Part shown: in pieces, positions 6,644 through 13,667 of the stretch | How positions within the stretch are numbered: position 1 is the first letter of the stretch | Layout of the letters: each line of letters starts with the position of its first letter | NCBI GenBank assembly: GCA_013811855.1 | Contig: JACCUL010000144.1 | Coordinates: 1-22,856 of the forward strand | Length of the DNA stretch: 22,856 nt | Origin: Acidimicrobiia bacterium | GTDB lineage: Bacteria > Actinomycetota > Acidimicrobiia > Acidimicrobiales > Ilumatobacteraceae | Direction: 5' to 3' | Translations under genes and position numbers: made by a program | Notes under the pieces: generated by a model | Database searches by the model: none | What the model was told of the DNA's origin: nothing | Seen by the model: the letters and a program-made list of their open reading frames with translations, nothing else

Positions 6644-6725
6644 AATGCGAGCGAAGCGAGTGTTTCAGGCCGAGGGCGCGAGCGCCAGCTCGCCCCGCGG
6701 CGATGGGTGTGGGGCGCAGCCCCAC
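6644..6725 (+). repeat. rpmD-rplO leader with repeat palindrome and second hairpin
   Basis: This 98-base gap starts with GCGAGCGAAGCGAGTG. It then has the perfect inverted repeat GCGAGC-GCCA-GCTCGC at 6678-6693 and a second perfect one, GTGGGGC-GCA-GCCCCAC, at 6709-6725. Neither is followed by a T-tract. The second hairpin lies about 16 bases before the rplO ATG and could affect access to its weak ribosome binding site (CGAGG at 6731-6735). Confidence 0.6.
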
Positions 6726-6741
6726 GGAAACGAGGACTGAG

Positions 6742-7254
6742 ATGCGCGTCCACGACCTGGTCCCATCGCCGGGCAGCACCAAGAAGCCCAAGCGCGTCGG
6801 TCGCGGCACCGGCGGCAAGGGCGGGAAGACCGCCGGCCGCGGCACCAAGGGCCAGCGCGCCCGCAACACCGTGCCCCGCGGCTTCGAAGGCGGCCAGATG
6901 CCGCTCAAGCAGCGGGTGCCCAAGCTGAAGGGGTTCACCAACCCGTTCCGCGTCGAGTACGCCGGCGTCAACCTCGACACGCTCTCCGAGCTCGCCGACC
7001 GCTTCGACGGCGGCCGCGTCGACCCCGACGCCCTCGTCGCCGCCGGCGCCGTGCGCAAGGGCGCCTACGTCAAGCTCCTCGGCCGCGGCGAGCTGACGAC
7101 GAAGCTCGACGTGCGCGTCCACGCCGTGTCGAAGTCCGCCGAGGCGGCGATCACGGCGGCGGGAGGTACCGTCACGCTCGTGCCGCTCCCGTTCCACGGC
7201 GACACCAAGGCCGGCCGCCCCGCCGCCAAGGGCAACCAGTTCACGAACCGCTAG
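6742..7254 (+). CDS. rplO: 50S ribosomal protein L15 (uL15)
   Basis: L15 is a late-assembly protein with a long Gly/Lys-rich N-terminal arm. The start MRVHDLVPSPGSTKKPKRVG, the arm GRGTGGKGGKTAGRGTKGQ and the block FEGGQMPLKQRVPKLKGF are canonical. At 170 residues it is longer than the common ~147 and ends in a short basic tail (KAGRPAAKGNQFTNR). An in-frame ATG at 6703 lies inside the hairpin region, and ATG 6742 agrees with the family start. The stop is followed by 56 bases before secY. Confidence 0.95.
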   Translation: MRVHDLVPSPGSTKKPKRVGRGTGGKGGKTAGRGTKGQRARNTVPRGFEGGQMPLKQRVPKLKGFTNPFRVEYAGVNLDTLSELADRFDGGRVDPDALVAAGAVRKGAYVKLLGRGELTTKLDVRVHAVSKSAEAAITAAGGTVTLVPLPFHGDTKAGRPAAKGNQFTNR

Positions 7255-7310
7255 GTCACCGAGGGGTTCCCGGCGCTCCGGGCTCCACGATTCAACGAAG
7301 GCACGCCCAC

Positions 7311-8636
7311 TTGCTCTCGAACCTCAAGAACGTCTTCAAGGTCCACGACCTGCGGAACAAGATCGTGTTCACGCTGATGATGGTCGGTGTGTACCGCCTG
7401 GGGGCGGCGATCCGGGTGCCGGGCATCGATCCGCTGGCCGTCGATCAGCTGCGGTCGTCGGCGCAGAGCTCGGGCGGGGCGCTCGGCTTCCTCAGCCTGT
7501 TCTCGGGCGGCGCCTTCGAGAGCTTCTCCATCCTGGCCCTCGGGATCATGCCGTACATCACGGCGAGCATCATCATGCAGATCCTCGGCGTGGTGATCCC
7601 CAAGCTGGAGGAGCTGCAACAGCAGGGCGCCGTCGGCCAGCGCAAGATCACGCAGTACACCAGGTACGTCACGATCGCCCTGGCAACGATGCAGGCGACG
7701 GGTCTGGTGTTCATCTTCGGCACCGGCCGGGGTACGGCGTTCTTCTCCGCCGCCGCCCAGGCCCCCAACGTGCCGTTGCTGCCCGACGGCGTGTGGCCCC
7801 GGGGGTACCTGATCATCCCGACGCTCGTGGCCGGCACCGCCGTGCTGATGTGGATCGGCGAGCTGATCAGCCAGCGCGGCATCGGCAACGGCATGTCGAT
7901 GGTGATCTTCGCCTCCGTCGTGTCCGGCCTGCCCTACGGGTACTTCTCGATCATCCAGCTCAACAAGTGGTTCTGGTTCGGGCTGATCGTCACCGTGACA
8001 CTGGGGATCATCGTGGCCGTCGTGTTCATCGAACTGGGACAACGACGCATCCCCGTGCAGTTCGCCAAACGCGTCGTCGGCCGCCGCATGTACGGCGGCC
8101 AGAACACCTACATCCCGCTGAAGGTCAACCAGTCGGGCGTCGTGCCGATCATCTTCGCCAGCTCGATCCTGCTGCTCCCGGTGATCTTCTCGAACGTGCT
8201 CGGCAGCGGTGAGGGCTGGCGAGGCTCGATCGCCGGCTTCGTCAACGACTACATCGTCAACAGCCAGAACCTGGTCTACATCTCGCTGTTCGCGCTGATG
8301 ATCATCGCCTTCGCCTACTTCTACAACTCGATCGCCTTCGACCCCGTGCGCCAGGCCGACCAGATCCGCCGTCAGGGCGGCTTCATCCCGGGTGTGCGAC
8401 CAGGCCCGCAGACCGAGCGCTACCTCGGCCGAGTGGTCAACCGCATCACGTTGCCGGGCGCCGTGTTCATCGCCTTCATCGCCGTCCTGCCCTACGCGCT
8501 GCTGTGGGCCGCCGGGGTCAACACGTTCGGGTTCGCAGGGACGAGCATCCTGATCGCCGTCGGCGTCGCCCTGGAGCTGATGCGCCAGATCGACAGCCAA
8601 CTGATGTTGCGCAACTACGAAGGCTTCCTCAAGTAG
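7311..8636 (+). CDS. secY: Preprotein translocase subunit SecY
   Basis: SecY is the membrane channel of the Sec pathway that exports unfolded proteins and inserts membrane proteins. The protein has 441 residues and ten hydrophobic spans. The plug region (SLFSGGAFESFSILALGIMP) and the motifs ITASIIMQIL, GIGNGMSMVIF, RRIPVQFAKR and NQSGVVPIIFASS are present. The cytosolic loop LRQADQIRRQGGFIPGVRPG is near-canonical. The start is TTG at 7311 (MLSNLKNVFKVHDLRNK), preceded by GAAGG; no ATG or GTG fits better. Confidence 0.97.
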   Translation: MLSNLKNVFKVHDLRNKIVFTLMMVGVYRLGAAIRVPGIDPLAVDQLRSSAQSSGGALGFLSLFSGGAFESFSILALGIMPYITASIIMQILGVVIPKLEELQQQGAVGQRKITQYTRYVTIALATMQATGLVFIFGTGRGTAFFSAAAQAPNVPLLPDGVWPRGYLIIPTLVAGTAVLMWIGELISQRGIGNGMSMVIFASVVSGLPYGYFSIIQLNKWFWFGLIVTVTLGIIVAVVFIELGQRRIPVQFAKRVVGRRMYGGQNTYIPLKVNQSGVVPIIFASSILLLPVIFSNVLGSGEGWRGSIAGFVNDYIVNSQNLVYISLFALMIIAFAYFYNSIAFDPVRQADQIRRQGGFIPGVRPGPQTERYLGRVVNRITLPGAVFIAFIAVLPYALLWAAGVNTFGFAGTSILIAVGVALELMRQIDSQLMLRNYEGFLK

Positions 8637-8648
8637 GAGTGGCTTCCC

Positions 8649-9305
8649 GTGATCCCGGGAGCTCGACTCATCATCCTCGGCCGGCAAGGGGCCGGCAAGG
8701 GAACGCAGTGCGTGCGCCTGTCGCGCCACTACGTCGTCCCGCACATCTCGACCGGTGACATGCTGCGCGCCGCCGTGCGTGAGCGCGCCGAGCTCGGCCT
8801 GATGGCCAAGGAGATCATGGATGCCGGCGGGCTCGTCGGCGACGACATCATGATCGGCATCATCGGCGCCCGGCTGCAGCGGGCCGACGCAGAGACCAGG
8901 GGGTTCATCCTCGACGGCTTCCCGCGCACCGTGACCCAGGCCGAGGCGCTCGACAAGATCACCGTCGACCGCCCGCTGCACATCGCCGTCGACCTCGACG
9001 TGCCGCGCGAGGTCGTCCTGGCCAGGCTCTCGGCCCGGCGCGTGTGCCGGGACTGCGGGACCAACTACACGGCGACGGGCATGGAACGCCAGCCGTGGAT
9101 CTGCGAGGTGTGCGGCGGCGACGTGATGCAGCGCGGCGACGACACGCCCGACGCCGTGAACCGCCGACTCGACCTCTACGAGACGCAGACCGCACCGCTG
9201 ATCCAGCACTTCGGCAGCCAGGACCGCCTCGTCGTCGTGGACGGCGTCGGCCACCCCGACGACGTCTTCCGTCGCCTGACCACGGTGATCGACGACAGCC
9301 AGTGA
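8649..9305 (+). CDS. adk: Adenylate kinase, zinc-lid type
   Basis: Adenylate kinase catalyses AMP + ATP to 2 ADP in the cytosol. The protein has 218 residues. The P-loop is GRQGAGKGTQ (residues 11-20), with Arg where most family members have Pro (GxPGxGKGT). The AMP-site block ISTGDMLR and LDGFPRT follow. The lid domain carries four cysteines, C133/C136 and C152/C155, a zinc-lid form common in Gram-positives. The GTG start follows AGGAG by 9 bases and secY by 12, so it is co-transcribed. The usual neighbour map is absent downstream. Confidence 0.96.
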   Translation: MIPGARLIILGRQGAGKGTQCVRLSRHYVVPHISTGDMLRAAVRERAELGLMAKEIMDAGGLVGDDIMIGIIGARLQRADAETRGFILDGFPRTVTQAEALDKITVDRPLHIAVDLDVPREVVLARLSARRVCRDCGTNYTATGMERQPWICEVCGGDVMQRGDDTPDAVNRRLDLYETQTAPLIQHFGSQDRLVVVDGVGHPDDVFRRLTTVIDDSQ

Positions 9306-9309
9306 CCGA

Positions 9310-9338
9310 TTGGTGATCCACCAGCGTCCCGGTAACAT
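9310..9338 (+). promoter_or_regulatory. Predicted promoter for infA and the alpha-operon part
   Basis: TTGGTG at 9310-9315 and TAACAT at 9333-9338 are separated by 17 bases. Both are partial matches to the housekeeping sigma consensus (3/6 and 4/6) with ideal spacing. The site lies in the first real gap (131 bases) after adk. A start near base 9345 would give an infA leader of about 90 bases. Confidence 0.5.
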
Positions 9339-9346
9339 TGATCCCC

Positions 9347-9362
9347 GGCCTGTTCGCAGGCC
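9347..9362 (+). promoter_or_regulatory. infA leader hairpin with TTCG loop
   Basis: GGCCTG-TTCG-CAGGCC is a perfect 6-bp stem closed by a stable UUCG-type tetraloop, near the predicted 5' end of the transcript. A second GC-rich foldable stretch follows at about 9390-9415 (CCCC-ATC-GGGG or GGGGC..GCCCC). There is no T-tract, so a terminator is unlikely; a 5'-stabilising or translation-modulating role is possible. Confidence 0.45.
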
Positions 9363-9436
9363 ACGTTCCGTTCGTCCGTGCCAGCGCCGCCCCATCGGGG
9401 GCGCCGGTGCCCCACTCACCGCCGTGAGGAGCAGTC

Positions 9437-9661
9437 CTGCCCAAGCCCAAGGAAGACGCCATCGTGCTCGAGGGCACGATCCTGGAGTCGCTCCCGAACG
9501 CCATGTTCCGCGTCGAGCTGGACAATGGCCACAAGGTCCTGGCGCACATCTCCGGAAAGATGCGGATGCACTACATCCGCATCCTGCCCGGGGACAAGGT
9601 GCAGGTTGAGCTCACGCCATACGACCTCACCCGAGGTCGCATCACGTACCGATACAAGTAG
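9437..9661 (+). CDS. infA: Translation initiation factor IF-1, probable CTG start
   Basis: IF-1 is an OB-fold protein that occupies the ribosomal A site during initiation. The core LPNAMFRVELDNGHKVLAHI, SGKMRMHYIRILPGDKV and LTPYDLTRGRITYRYK is unmistakable. No ATG or GTG gives the full N-terminus: GTG at 9464 would leave out about nine residues of the first strand. In frame after the stop at 9425-9427, the only plausible initiator is CTG at 9437, five bases behind AGGAG (9427-9431). It gives a 74-residue protein starting (M)PKPKEDAIVLEGTILE, which aligns with the usual MAKxDxIEMEGxVLE and matches family length. The start is therefore inferred. Confidence 0.9.
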   Translation: MPKPKEDAIVLEGTILESLPNAMFRVELDNGHKVLAHISGKMRMHYIRILPGDKVQVELTPYDLTRGRITYRYK

Positions 9662-9689
9662 CACCTAGGCAAGTAGAAGGCCAGACGTC

Positions 9690-9803
9690 GTGAAGGTCCG
9701 CCCCAGCGTCAAGAAGATGTGCGAGAAGTGCAAGGTCATCCGCCGGCACGGTCGCGTCATGGTCATCTGCGAGAACCCACGTCACAAGCAGCGCCAGGGC
9801 TGA
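9690..9803 (+). CDS. rpmJ: 50S ribosomal protein L36 (bL36)
   Basis: A 37-residue zinc-ribbon protein of the large subunit. The sequence MKVRPSVKKMCEKCKVIRRH, then GRVMVICENPRHKQRQG, is canonical, with Cys-Cys-Cys-His ligands (CEKC, then CENPRH). The start is GTG at 9690 behind GAAGG. The gene lies 28 bases after infA, and a short direct repeat CAAGTAG occurs at the infA stop and again at 9670-9676 in this gap. Confidence 0.96.
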   Translation: MKVRPSVKKMCEKCKVIRRHGRVMVICENPRHKQRQG

Positions 9804-9819
9804 GAAAGAGGACCGCTCG

Positions 9820-10200
9820 ATGGCACGAATCGCCGGAGTCGACATCCCCCGCGAGAAGCGGCTGGAGGTGTCGCTGACCTACATCTTCGGCATCGGCCGG
9901 CCGACGGCGCTCAAGCTGTGCGCCGACCTCGGCCTGGACGCCGACACCAAGGTGTCGAGGCTGACCGAGGAAGAGGTCTCCCGCATCCGGCAGTACGTCG
10001 ACGAGCACCTGCGCATCGAGGGCGACCTGCGCCGCGACGTCCAGCAGGACATCAAGCGCAAGGTCGAGATCGGCTGCTTCCAGGGCGTTCGCCACCGCAA
10101 GGGCCTTCCGGTGCGTGGTCAGCGCACCCACACCAACGCCCGCACCCGCAAAGGTCCCAAGCGCACCGTCGCCAACAAGAAGAAGGCTGTGAGGAAGTAG
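9820..10200 (+). CDS. rpsM: 30S ribosomal protein S13 (uS13)
   Basis: S13 forms intersubunit bridges from the head of the small subunit and contacts P-site tRNA through its tail. The protein has 126 residues. The start MARIAGVDIPREKRLEVSLT, the helix-hairpin-helix YIFGIGRPTA, and the basic tail RGQRTHTNARTRKGPKRT are canonical. GAGG lies upstream of the ATG. rpsK begins two bases after its stop. Confidence 0.97.
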   Translation: MARIAGVDIPREKRLEVSLTYIFGIGRPTALKLCADLGLDADTKVSRLTEEEVSRIRQYVDEHLRIEGDLRRDVQQDIKRKVEIGCFQGVRHRKGLPVRGQRTHTNARTRKGPKRTVANKKKAVRK

Positions 10201-10202
10201 CG

Positions 10203-10601
10203 ATGGCCAAGCCGAAGCCGGCCGGGCGCCGTCCCCGTCGCCGCGATCGCAAGAACGTCACCACCGGAGTGGTGCACATCAAGAGCTCGTTCAACAACAC
10301 GATCGTGTCGATCACCGATCCCGAGGGCAACGTCATCGCGTGGGCCTCGTCGGGCGCAGTCGGGTTCAAGGGGTCGCGCAAGTCGACGCCCTACGCCGCC
10401 CAGCAGGCCGCCGAGCGCGCCGCCAGGGCCGCCATGGAGCACGGCCTGCGGCGCGCCGAGGTCCAGGTCAAGGGTCCGGGCTCGGGGCGCGACACCGCCG
10501 TGCGCTCCATCCAGAACACCGGCATCGAGGTCACGTCGATCAAGGACGTCACGCCCGTGCCGCACAACGGCTGCCGCCCGCCGAAGCGTCGGAGGGGCTG
10601 A
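10203..10601 (+). CDS. rpsK: 30S ribosomal protein S11 (uS11)
   Basis: S11 lies on the platform near the E site. The protein has 132 residues with a basic start (KPKPAGRRPRRRDRK), then VHIKSSFNNTIVSITD, GNVIAWASSGAVGFKGSRKS and the end DVTPVPHNGCRPPKRRR, all standard. It is followed by rpsD after two bases; GGAGGGG near its own stop serves as the rpsD ribosome binding site. Confidence 0.97.
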   Translation: MAKPKPAGRRPRRRDRKNVTTGVVHIKSSFNNTIVSITDPEGNVIAWASSGAVGFKGSRKSTPYAAQQAAERAARAAMEHGLRRAEVQVKGPGSGRDTAVRSIQNTGIEVTSIKDVTPVPHNGCRPPKRRRG

Positions 10602-10603
10602 CC

Positions 10604-11221
10604 GTGGCTCGCTACACCGGGCCTAAGGTGCGCCTCTCCCGACGCCTCAGCACGAACCTCTTCGAGAACGAGAAGGGCCGCCGCGCCCTCGAGCGTCGGC
10701 CGTTCCCGCCGGGCACGCACGGCCGCACCCGTCGTCGCAACAGTGGCAGCGAGTACCTCTCGCAGCTGCAGGAGAAGCAGAAGGCCAAGTACATCTACGG
10801 CGTGCTCGAGCGGCAGTTCAAGCGCACGTACGTGGAGGCCAACCGGCTCGCCGGCCCGACCGGGGAGAACCTGCTGCGCCTGCTCGAGCTGCGTCTCGAC
10901 AACGTCACGTTCCGCGCCGGCTGGGCGTCGACCCGCCCCCAGGCCCGCCAGTTCGTCAACCACGGGCTGGTCTACGTCAATGGCAAGCGGGTCGACATCC
11001 CCAGCTACCGGGCGCGCAAGGGTGACATCGTCACGTTGGCGGCCAGAGCCCGCGACATGATCGTCATCCAGCACAACATCGACGTGCTCGACCGCCCACT
11101 CATCGGCTGGCTGGAGGGTGGCGACGGCGGCAAGCAGGTCACCGTCCGCGATCTCCCGCAACGCGAGCACATCGACGTGCCCGTCCGCGAGCAGCTCATC
11201 GTCGAGCTCTACTCCAAGTAA
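10604..11221 (+). CDS. rpsD: 30S ribosomal protein S4 (uS4)
   Basis: S4 nucleates small-subunit assembly and in some bacteria represses the alpha operon. The protein has 205 residues starting MARYTGPKVRLSRRL, with the S4 RNA-binding domain visible as LELRLDNVTFRAGWASTRPQ and ARQFVNHGLVYVNGKRVDIP. The N-terminal region lacks the four-cysteine zinc motif, so it is the zinc-free form. The GTG start follows GGAGGGG. The C-terminus is LPQREHIDVPVREQLIVELY. Confidence 0.97.
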   Translation: MARYTGPKVRLSRRLSTNLFENEKGRRALERRPFPPGTHGRTRRRNSGSEYLSQLQEKQKAKYIYGVLERQFKRTYVEANRLAGPTGENLLRLLELRLDNVTFRAGWASTRPQARQFVNHGLVYVNGKRVDIPSYRARKGDIVTLAARARDMIVIQHNIDVLDRPLIGWLEGGDGGKQVTVRDLPQREHIDVPVREQLIVELYSK

Positions 11222-11232
11222 GGAACCCCCAA

Positions 11233-12165
11233 ATGCTGGTCATGCAGCGTCCAACCATCGATGCCGTCGGCGAGGAGTCGGCCCACCGGCAGCGCTTCGC
11301 CATCGGTCCCCTCGAACCCGGCTTCGGCCACACCCTCGGCAACTCGCTGCGGCGCACGTTGCTGTCGTCGATCCCCGGCGCGGCCATCACGATGGTCCGC
11401 TTCGACGACGCGCTCCACGAGTTCGACACGATCACCGGCGTCGCCGAGGACGTGACCGACATCATCCTCAACCTGAAAGACGTCGTCCTCACGTCCGAGT
11501 CGGCCCATCCCGTGGTCTGCCGCCTCGACGCCCGGGGCGCTGGCACCGTCACGGCGGCCGACATCGAGTGCCCGTCGGACATCGAAGTCCTCAACAAGGA
11601 CCTCGTCCTCGCCACGCTCAACACGAAGGGCCGCCTCGCCATCGACCTCACCGTCGAGCAGGGCCGCGGCTACTCGTCGAGCGATCGGGAGACCGAGAAC
11701 CGCACGATCGGCCTGGTCCCGATCGACGCCATCTTCTCGCCGGTCCGGCGCGTCACGTTCGAGGTCGAGCCGACCCGCGTCGAGCAGTCGACCAACTACG
11801 ACCGCCTCGTGATCGACGTCCAGACCGACGGCTCGATCACGCCGGGCGAGGCGCTGGCCTCGGCCGGGGCGACGCTGCGCTCGCTGGCCGAGCTGGTGGC
11901 GTCGATGAGCGACGAGCCCCAGGGCCTCGAGCTCGGCGAGCTGTCCGATGTGAGCGCCAGCTCCCCGGATCTCGACCTGCCGATCGAGGATCTCGACCTG
12001 TCCGAGCGGCCGAGCAACTGCCTCAAGCGGGCGCAGATCAACACGATCGGCGAGCTGCTGACGAAGACCGAGGACGATCTGCTGAACATCACCAACTTCG
12101 GGCAGAAGAGCCTGGACGAGGTCAAGCAGAAGCTCGACGAGCGCGGCCTGACGCTGCGCGGCTGA
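11233..12165 (+). CDS. rpoA: DNA-directed RNA polymerase subunit alpha
   Basis: The alpha dimer starts RNA polymerase assembly, and its C-terminal domain binds UP elements and activators. The protein has 310 residues. The N-terminal domain carries FAIGPLEPGFGHTLGNSLRR and LLSSIPGAAITMVRFD. An acidic linker at about 235-255 (SDVSASSPDLDLPIEDLDL) leads to the C-terminal domain SERPSNCLKRAQINTIGELL, ending FGQKSLDEVKQKLDERGL. The DNA-contact residues of the CTD (R259, N262, K265 by my count) are kept. The start is ATG 11233 or ATG 11242; both give normal proteins. Confidence 0.97.
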   Translation: MLVMQRPTIDAVGEESAHRQRFAIGPLEPGFGHTLGNSLRRTLLSSIPGAAITMVRFDDALHEFDTITGVAEDVTDIILNLKDVVLTSESAHPVVCRLDARGAGTVTAADIECPSDIEVLNKDLVLATLNTKGRLAIDLTVEQGRGYSSSDRETENRTIGLVPIDAIFSPVRRVTFEVEPTRVEQSTNYDRLVIDVQTDGSITPGEALASAGATLRSLAELVASMSDEPQGLELGELSDVSASSPDLDLPIEDLDLSERPSNCLKRAQINTIGELLTKTEDDLLNITNFGQKSLDEVKQKLDERGLTLRG

Positions 12166-12182
12166 GTCGCCGGAGACCCGAG

Positions 12183-12551
12183 ATGCCCACCCCGCGCAAG
12201 TCCAAGCGGTTCGGCGGCGGCGCCGCCCACCAGCGGCTGATGATGGCCAACCTCGCGGCGTCGTTGTTCGCCGCCGAGGCCATCGTCACCACCGAGGCCA
12301 AGGCCAAGGCGCTGCGCCCGCTGGCCGAGAAGCTGATCACCAAGGCCAAGAAGGCCCAGGACGAGGGCCCGATGCGAGTGCACCGCATCCGCCAGCTGCA
12401 GGGCTTCCTGGGCGATCGGGAGATGACCCACAAGCTGGTCAACGACGTCGCCCCCCGCTACATCGACCGCAACGGCGGCTACACCCGCATCCTCAAGCTC
12501 GGCACCCGCCACGGCGACGCCGCCGAGATGGCCCGCATCGAACTCGTCTGA
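12183..12551 (+). CDS. rplQ: 50S ribosomal protein L17 (bL17)
   Basis: L17 is a bacterial large-subunit protein near the exit tunnel. The protein has 122 residues. MPTPRKSKRFGGGAAHQRLM, then MANLAASLFAAEAIVTTEAKA, and the C-terminal YTRILKLGTRHGDAAEMARI are canonical. Unlike L22 and S17 here it has no extension. It is the last gene of the ribosomal cluster. Confidence 0.97.
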   Translation: MPTPRKSKRFGGGAAHQRLMMANLAASLFAAEAIVTTEAKAKALRPLAEKLITKAKKAQDEGPMRVHRIRQLQGFLGDREMTHKLVNDVAPRYIDRNGGYTRILKLGTRHGDAAEMARIELV

Positions 12552-12568
12552 ACGTTCGCATCGTTCGC

Positions 12569-12606
12569 GTCGGGATTCTGGCGATGCGTCTCACCACATT
12601 CCCGAC
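12569..12606 (+). terminator. Possible terminator hairpin after rplQ
   Basis: GTCGGGA at 12569-12575 pairs with TCCCGAC at 12600-12606, extended by TGG/CCA after internal mismatches, with a loop of about 12 bases. It lies 17 bases after the rplQ stop at the end of the ribosomal cluster. There is no T-run, so it could only be an atypical or incomplete terminator. Confidence 0.4.
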
Positions 12607-12631
12607 ACAAGCGATGTCCTGGCTGACTTCG

Positions 12632-12645
12632 TAGGATCGCGGCCA
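12632..12645 (+). promoter_or_regulatory. Predicted -10 (TAGGAT) for a leaderless moxR transcript
   Basis: TAGGAT at 12632-12637 is followed by seven bases and then the ATG at 12645, and there is no ribosome binding site between them. In actinobacteria an extended TANNNT box at this distance often places the transcription start on the A of the ATG. No good -35 is visible. Confidence 0.5.
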
Positions 12646-13667
12646 TGTCGACGCCTGCGCCGGCCGCTGCGCCGGGGGGAAGTCGCCAGCTCGATCGCGG
12701 TGAGCTCGAGCGGGCGCTGGCGATCGTCGGGCGGATCAGCGGCGCGTTCCGCAGCCGGGTCGTCGGCCAGGACTCGCTGCAGCTCTCGATGCTCGTCGCG
12801 CTGATGGGCGACGGACACGTCCTGTTGGAGTCCGTGCCCGGCCTGGCCAAGACCACGGCCGCGCAGACGTTGGCCGACGCCGTCGGCGGCACGTTCGCCC
12901 GCATCCAGTGCACGCCCGACCTGCTTCCGTCGGACATCGTAGGCACCCAGGTCTTCGAGCCGGCCAAGGCGACGTTCTCCACCCAGCTCGGCCCGGTCCA
13001 TGCCAACGTCGTCCTGCTCGACGAGATCAACCGATCGTCGGCGAAGACCCAGTCGGCGATGCTCGAGGCGATGCAGGAGCGCCAGACGTCGATCGGCGGC
13101 GTCGTCTACAAGGTCCCCGACCCGTTCATCGTGATGGCGACGCAGAACCCCATCGAACACGAGGGCACCTACGAGCTGCCCGAGGCGCAGCTCGACCGGT
13201 TCCTCGTCAAGGAGGTCATCGGGTACCCGCATCCGGCCGAAGAGGTCGAGATCCTCGATCGCGTCGAGCGGCGGGTCTTCTCGACGCGGCTGCACCGGGA
13301 CCACACGGTCGGCATGGACGACGTCCGCTACCTCCGGCACGTCGTTGGCCGCGTGTACGTCGACCCGGCCGTGAAGCGCTACATCGTCGCCCTCGTGCAC
13401 GCCACCCGCCCGCCGTCGCCGGCGCTCGGCGAGCTCGGTCACTGCGTCACCGCCGGCGCCAGCCCGCGGGCCTCGATCGGCTTCGCCCAGGTCGCCCGGG
13501 CCCTCGCCGTCCTCGACGGTCGGACGTACGCCATCCCCGACGACGTCCACCGCCTCCGCTACGCCGTGCTGCGTCACCGCATCGTGTTGAACTTCGACGC
13601 CGTCGCCGACGGCGTCCGCCCCGAGCAGCTGGTGGACGCCGTGTTCCGGAGCATCCCGACCCCATGA
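12645..13667 (+). CDS. MoxR-family AAA+ ATPase
   Basis: MoxR ATPases act as chaperone-like remodelers, usually together with VWA proteins encoded next to them. The protein has 340 residues. Walker A is ESVPGLAKTT (62-71) and Walker B VVLLDEINR (122-130), followed by SAMLEAMQERQ and the sensor-1 stretch FIVMATQNPIEHEGTYELPE. The sensor-2 region contains SPRASIGFAQVARALAVLDG. The family is certain; the client is unknown. It heads an overlapping six-gene operon and its stop overlaps the next ATG (ATGA). The leaderless start is supported by the -10 box just upstream. Confidence 0.93.
   Translation: MSTPAPAAAPGGSRQLDRGELERALAIVGRISGAFRSRVVGQDSLQLSMLVALMGDGHVLLESVPGLAKTTAAQTLADAVGGTFARIQCTPDLLPSDIVGTQVFEPAKATFSTQLGPVHANVVLLDEINRSSAKTQSAMLEAMQERQTSIGGVVYKVPDPFIVMATQNPIEHEGTYELPEAQLDRFLVKEVIGYPHPAEEVEILDRVERRVFSTRLHRDHTVGMDDVRYLRHVVGRVYVDPAVKRYIVALVHATRPPSPALGELGHCVTAGASPRASIGFAQVARALAVLDGRTYAIPDDVHRLRYAVLRHRIVLNFDAVADGVRPEQLVDAVFRSIPTP

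Noticed and set aside
7251..9419. Very long open frame (722 codons) on the - strand opposite secY and adk
   Set aside because: It mirrors two certain genes, is rich in Asp, His, Gly and Arg from antisense GC-rich codons, and matches no protein family. Long antisense frames are expected at this GC content.
9464..9661. GTG 9464 as the infA start
   Set aside because: It would remove about nine residues of the first strand of IF-1 and has no ribosome binding site at the right distance; CTG 9437 fits length and spacing better.
12908..13663. Upstream open frame joined to the DUF58 gene
   Set aside because: It lies inside the certain MoxR gene in another frame; the ATG at 13664 overlapping the moxR stop is the natural start.
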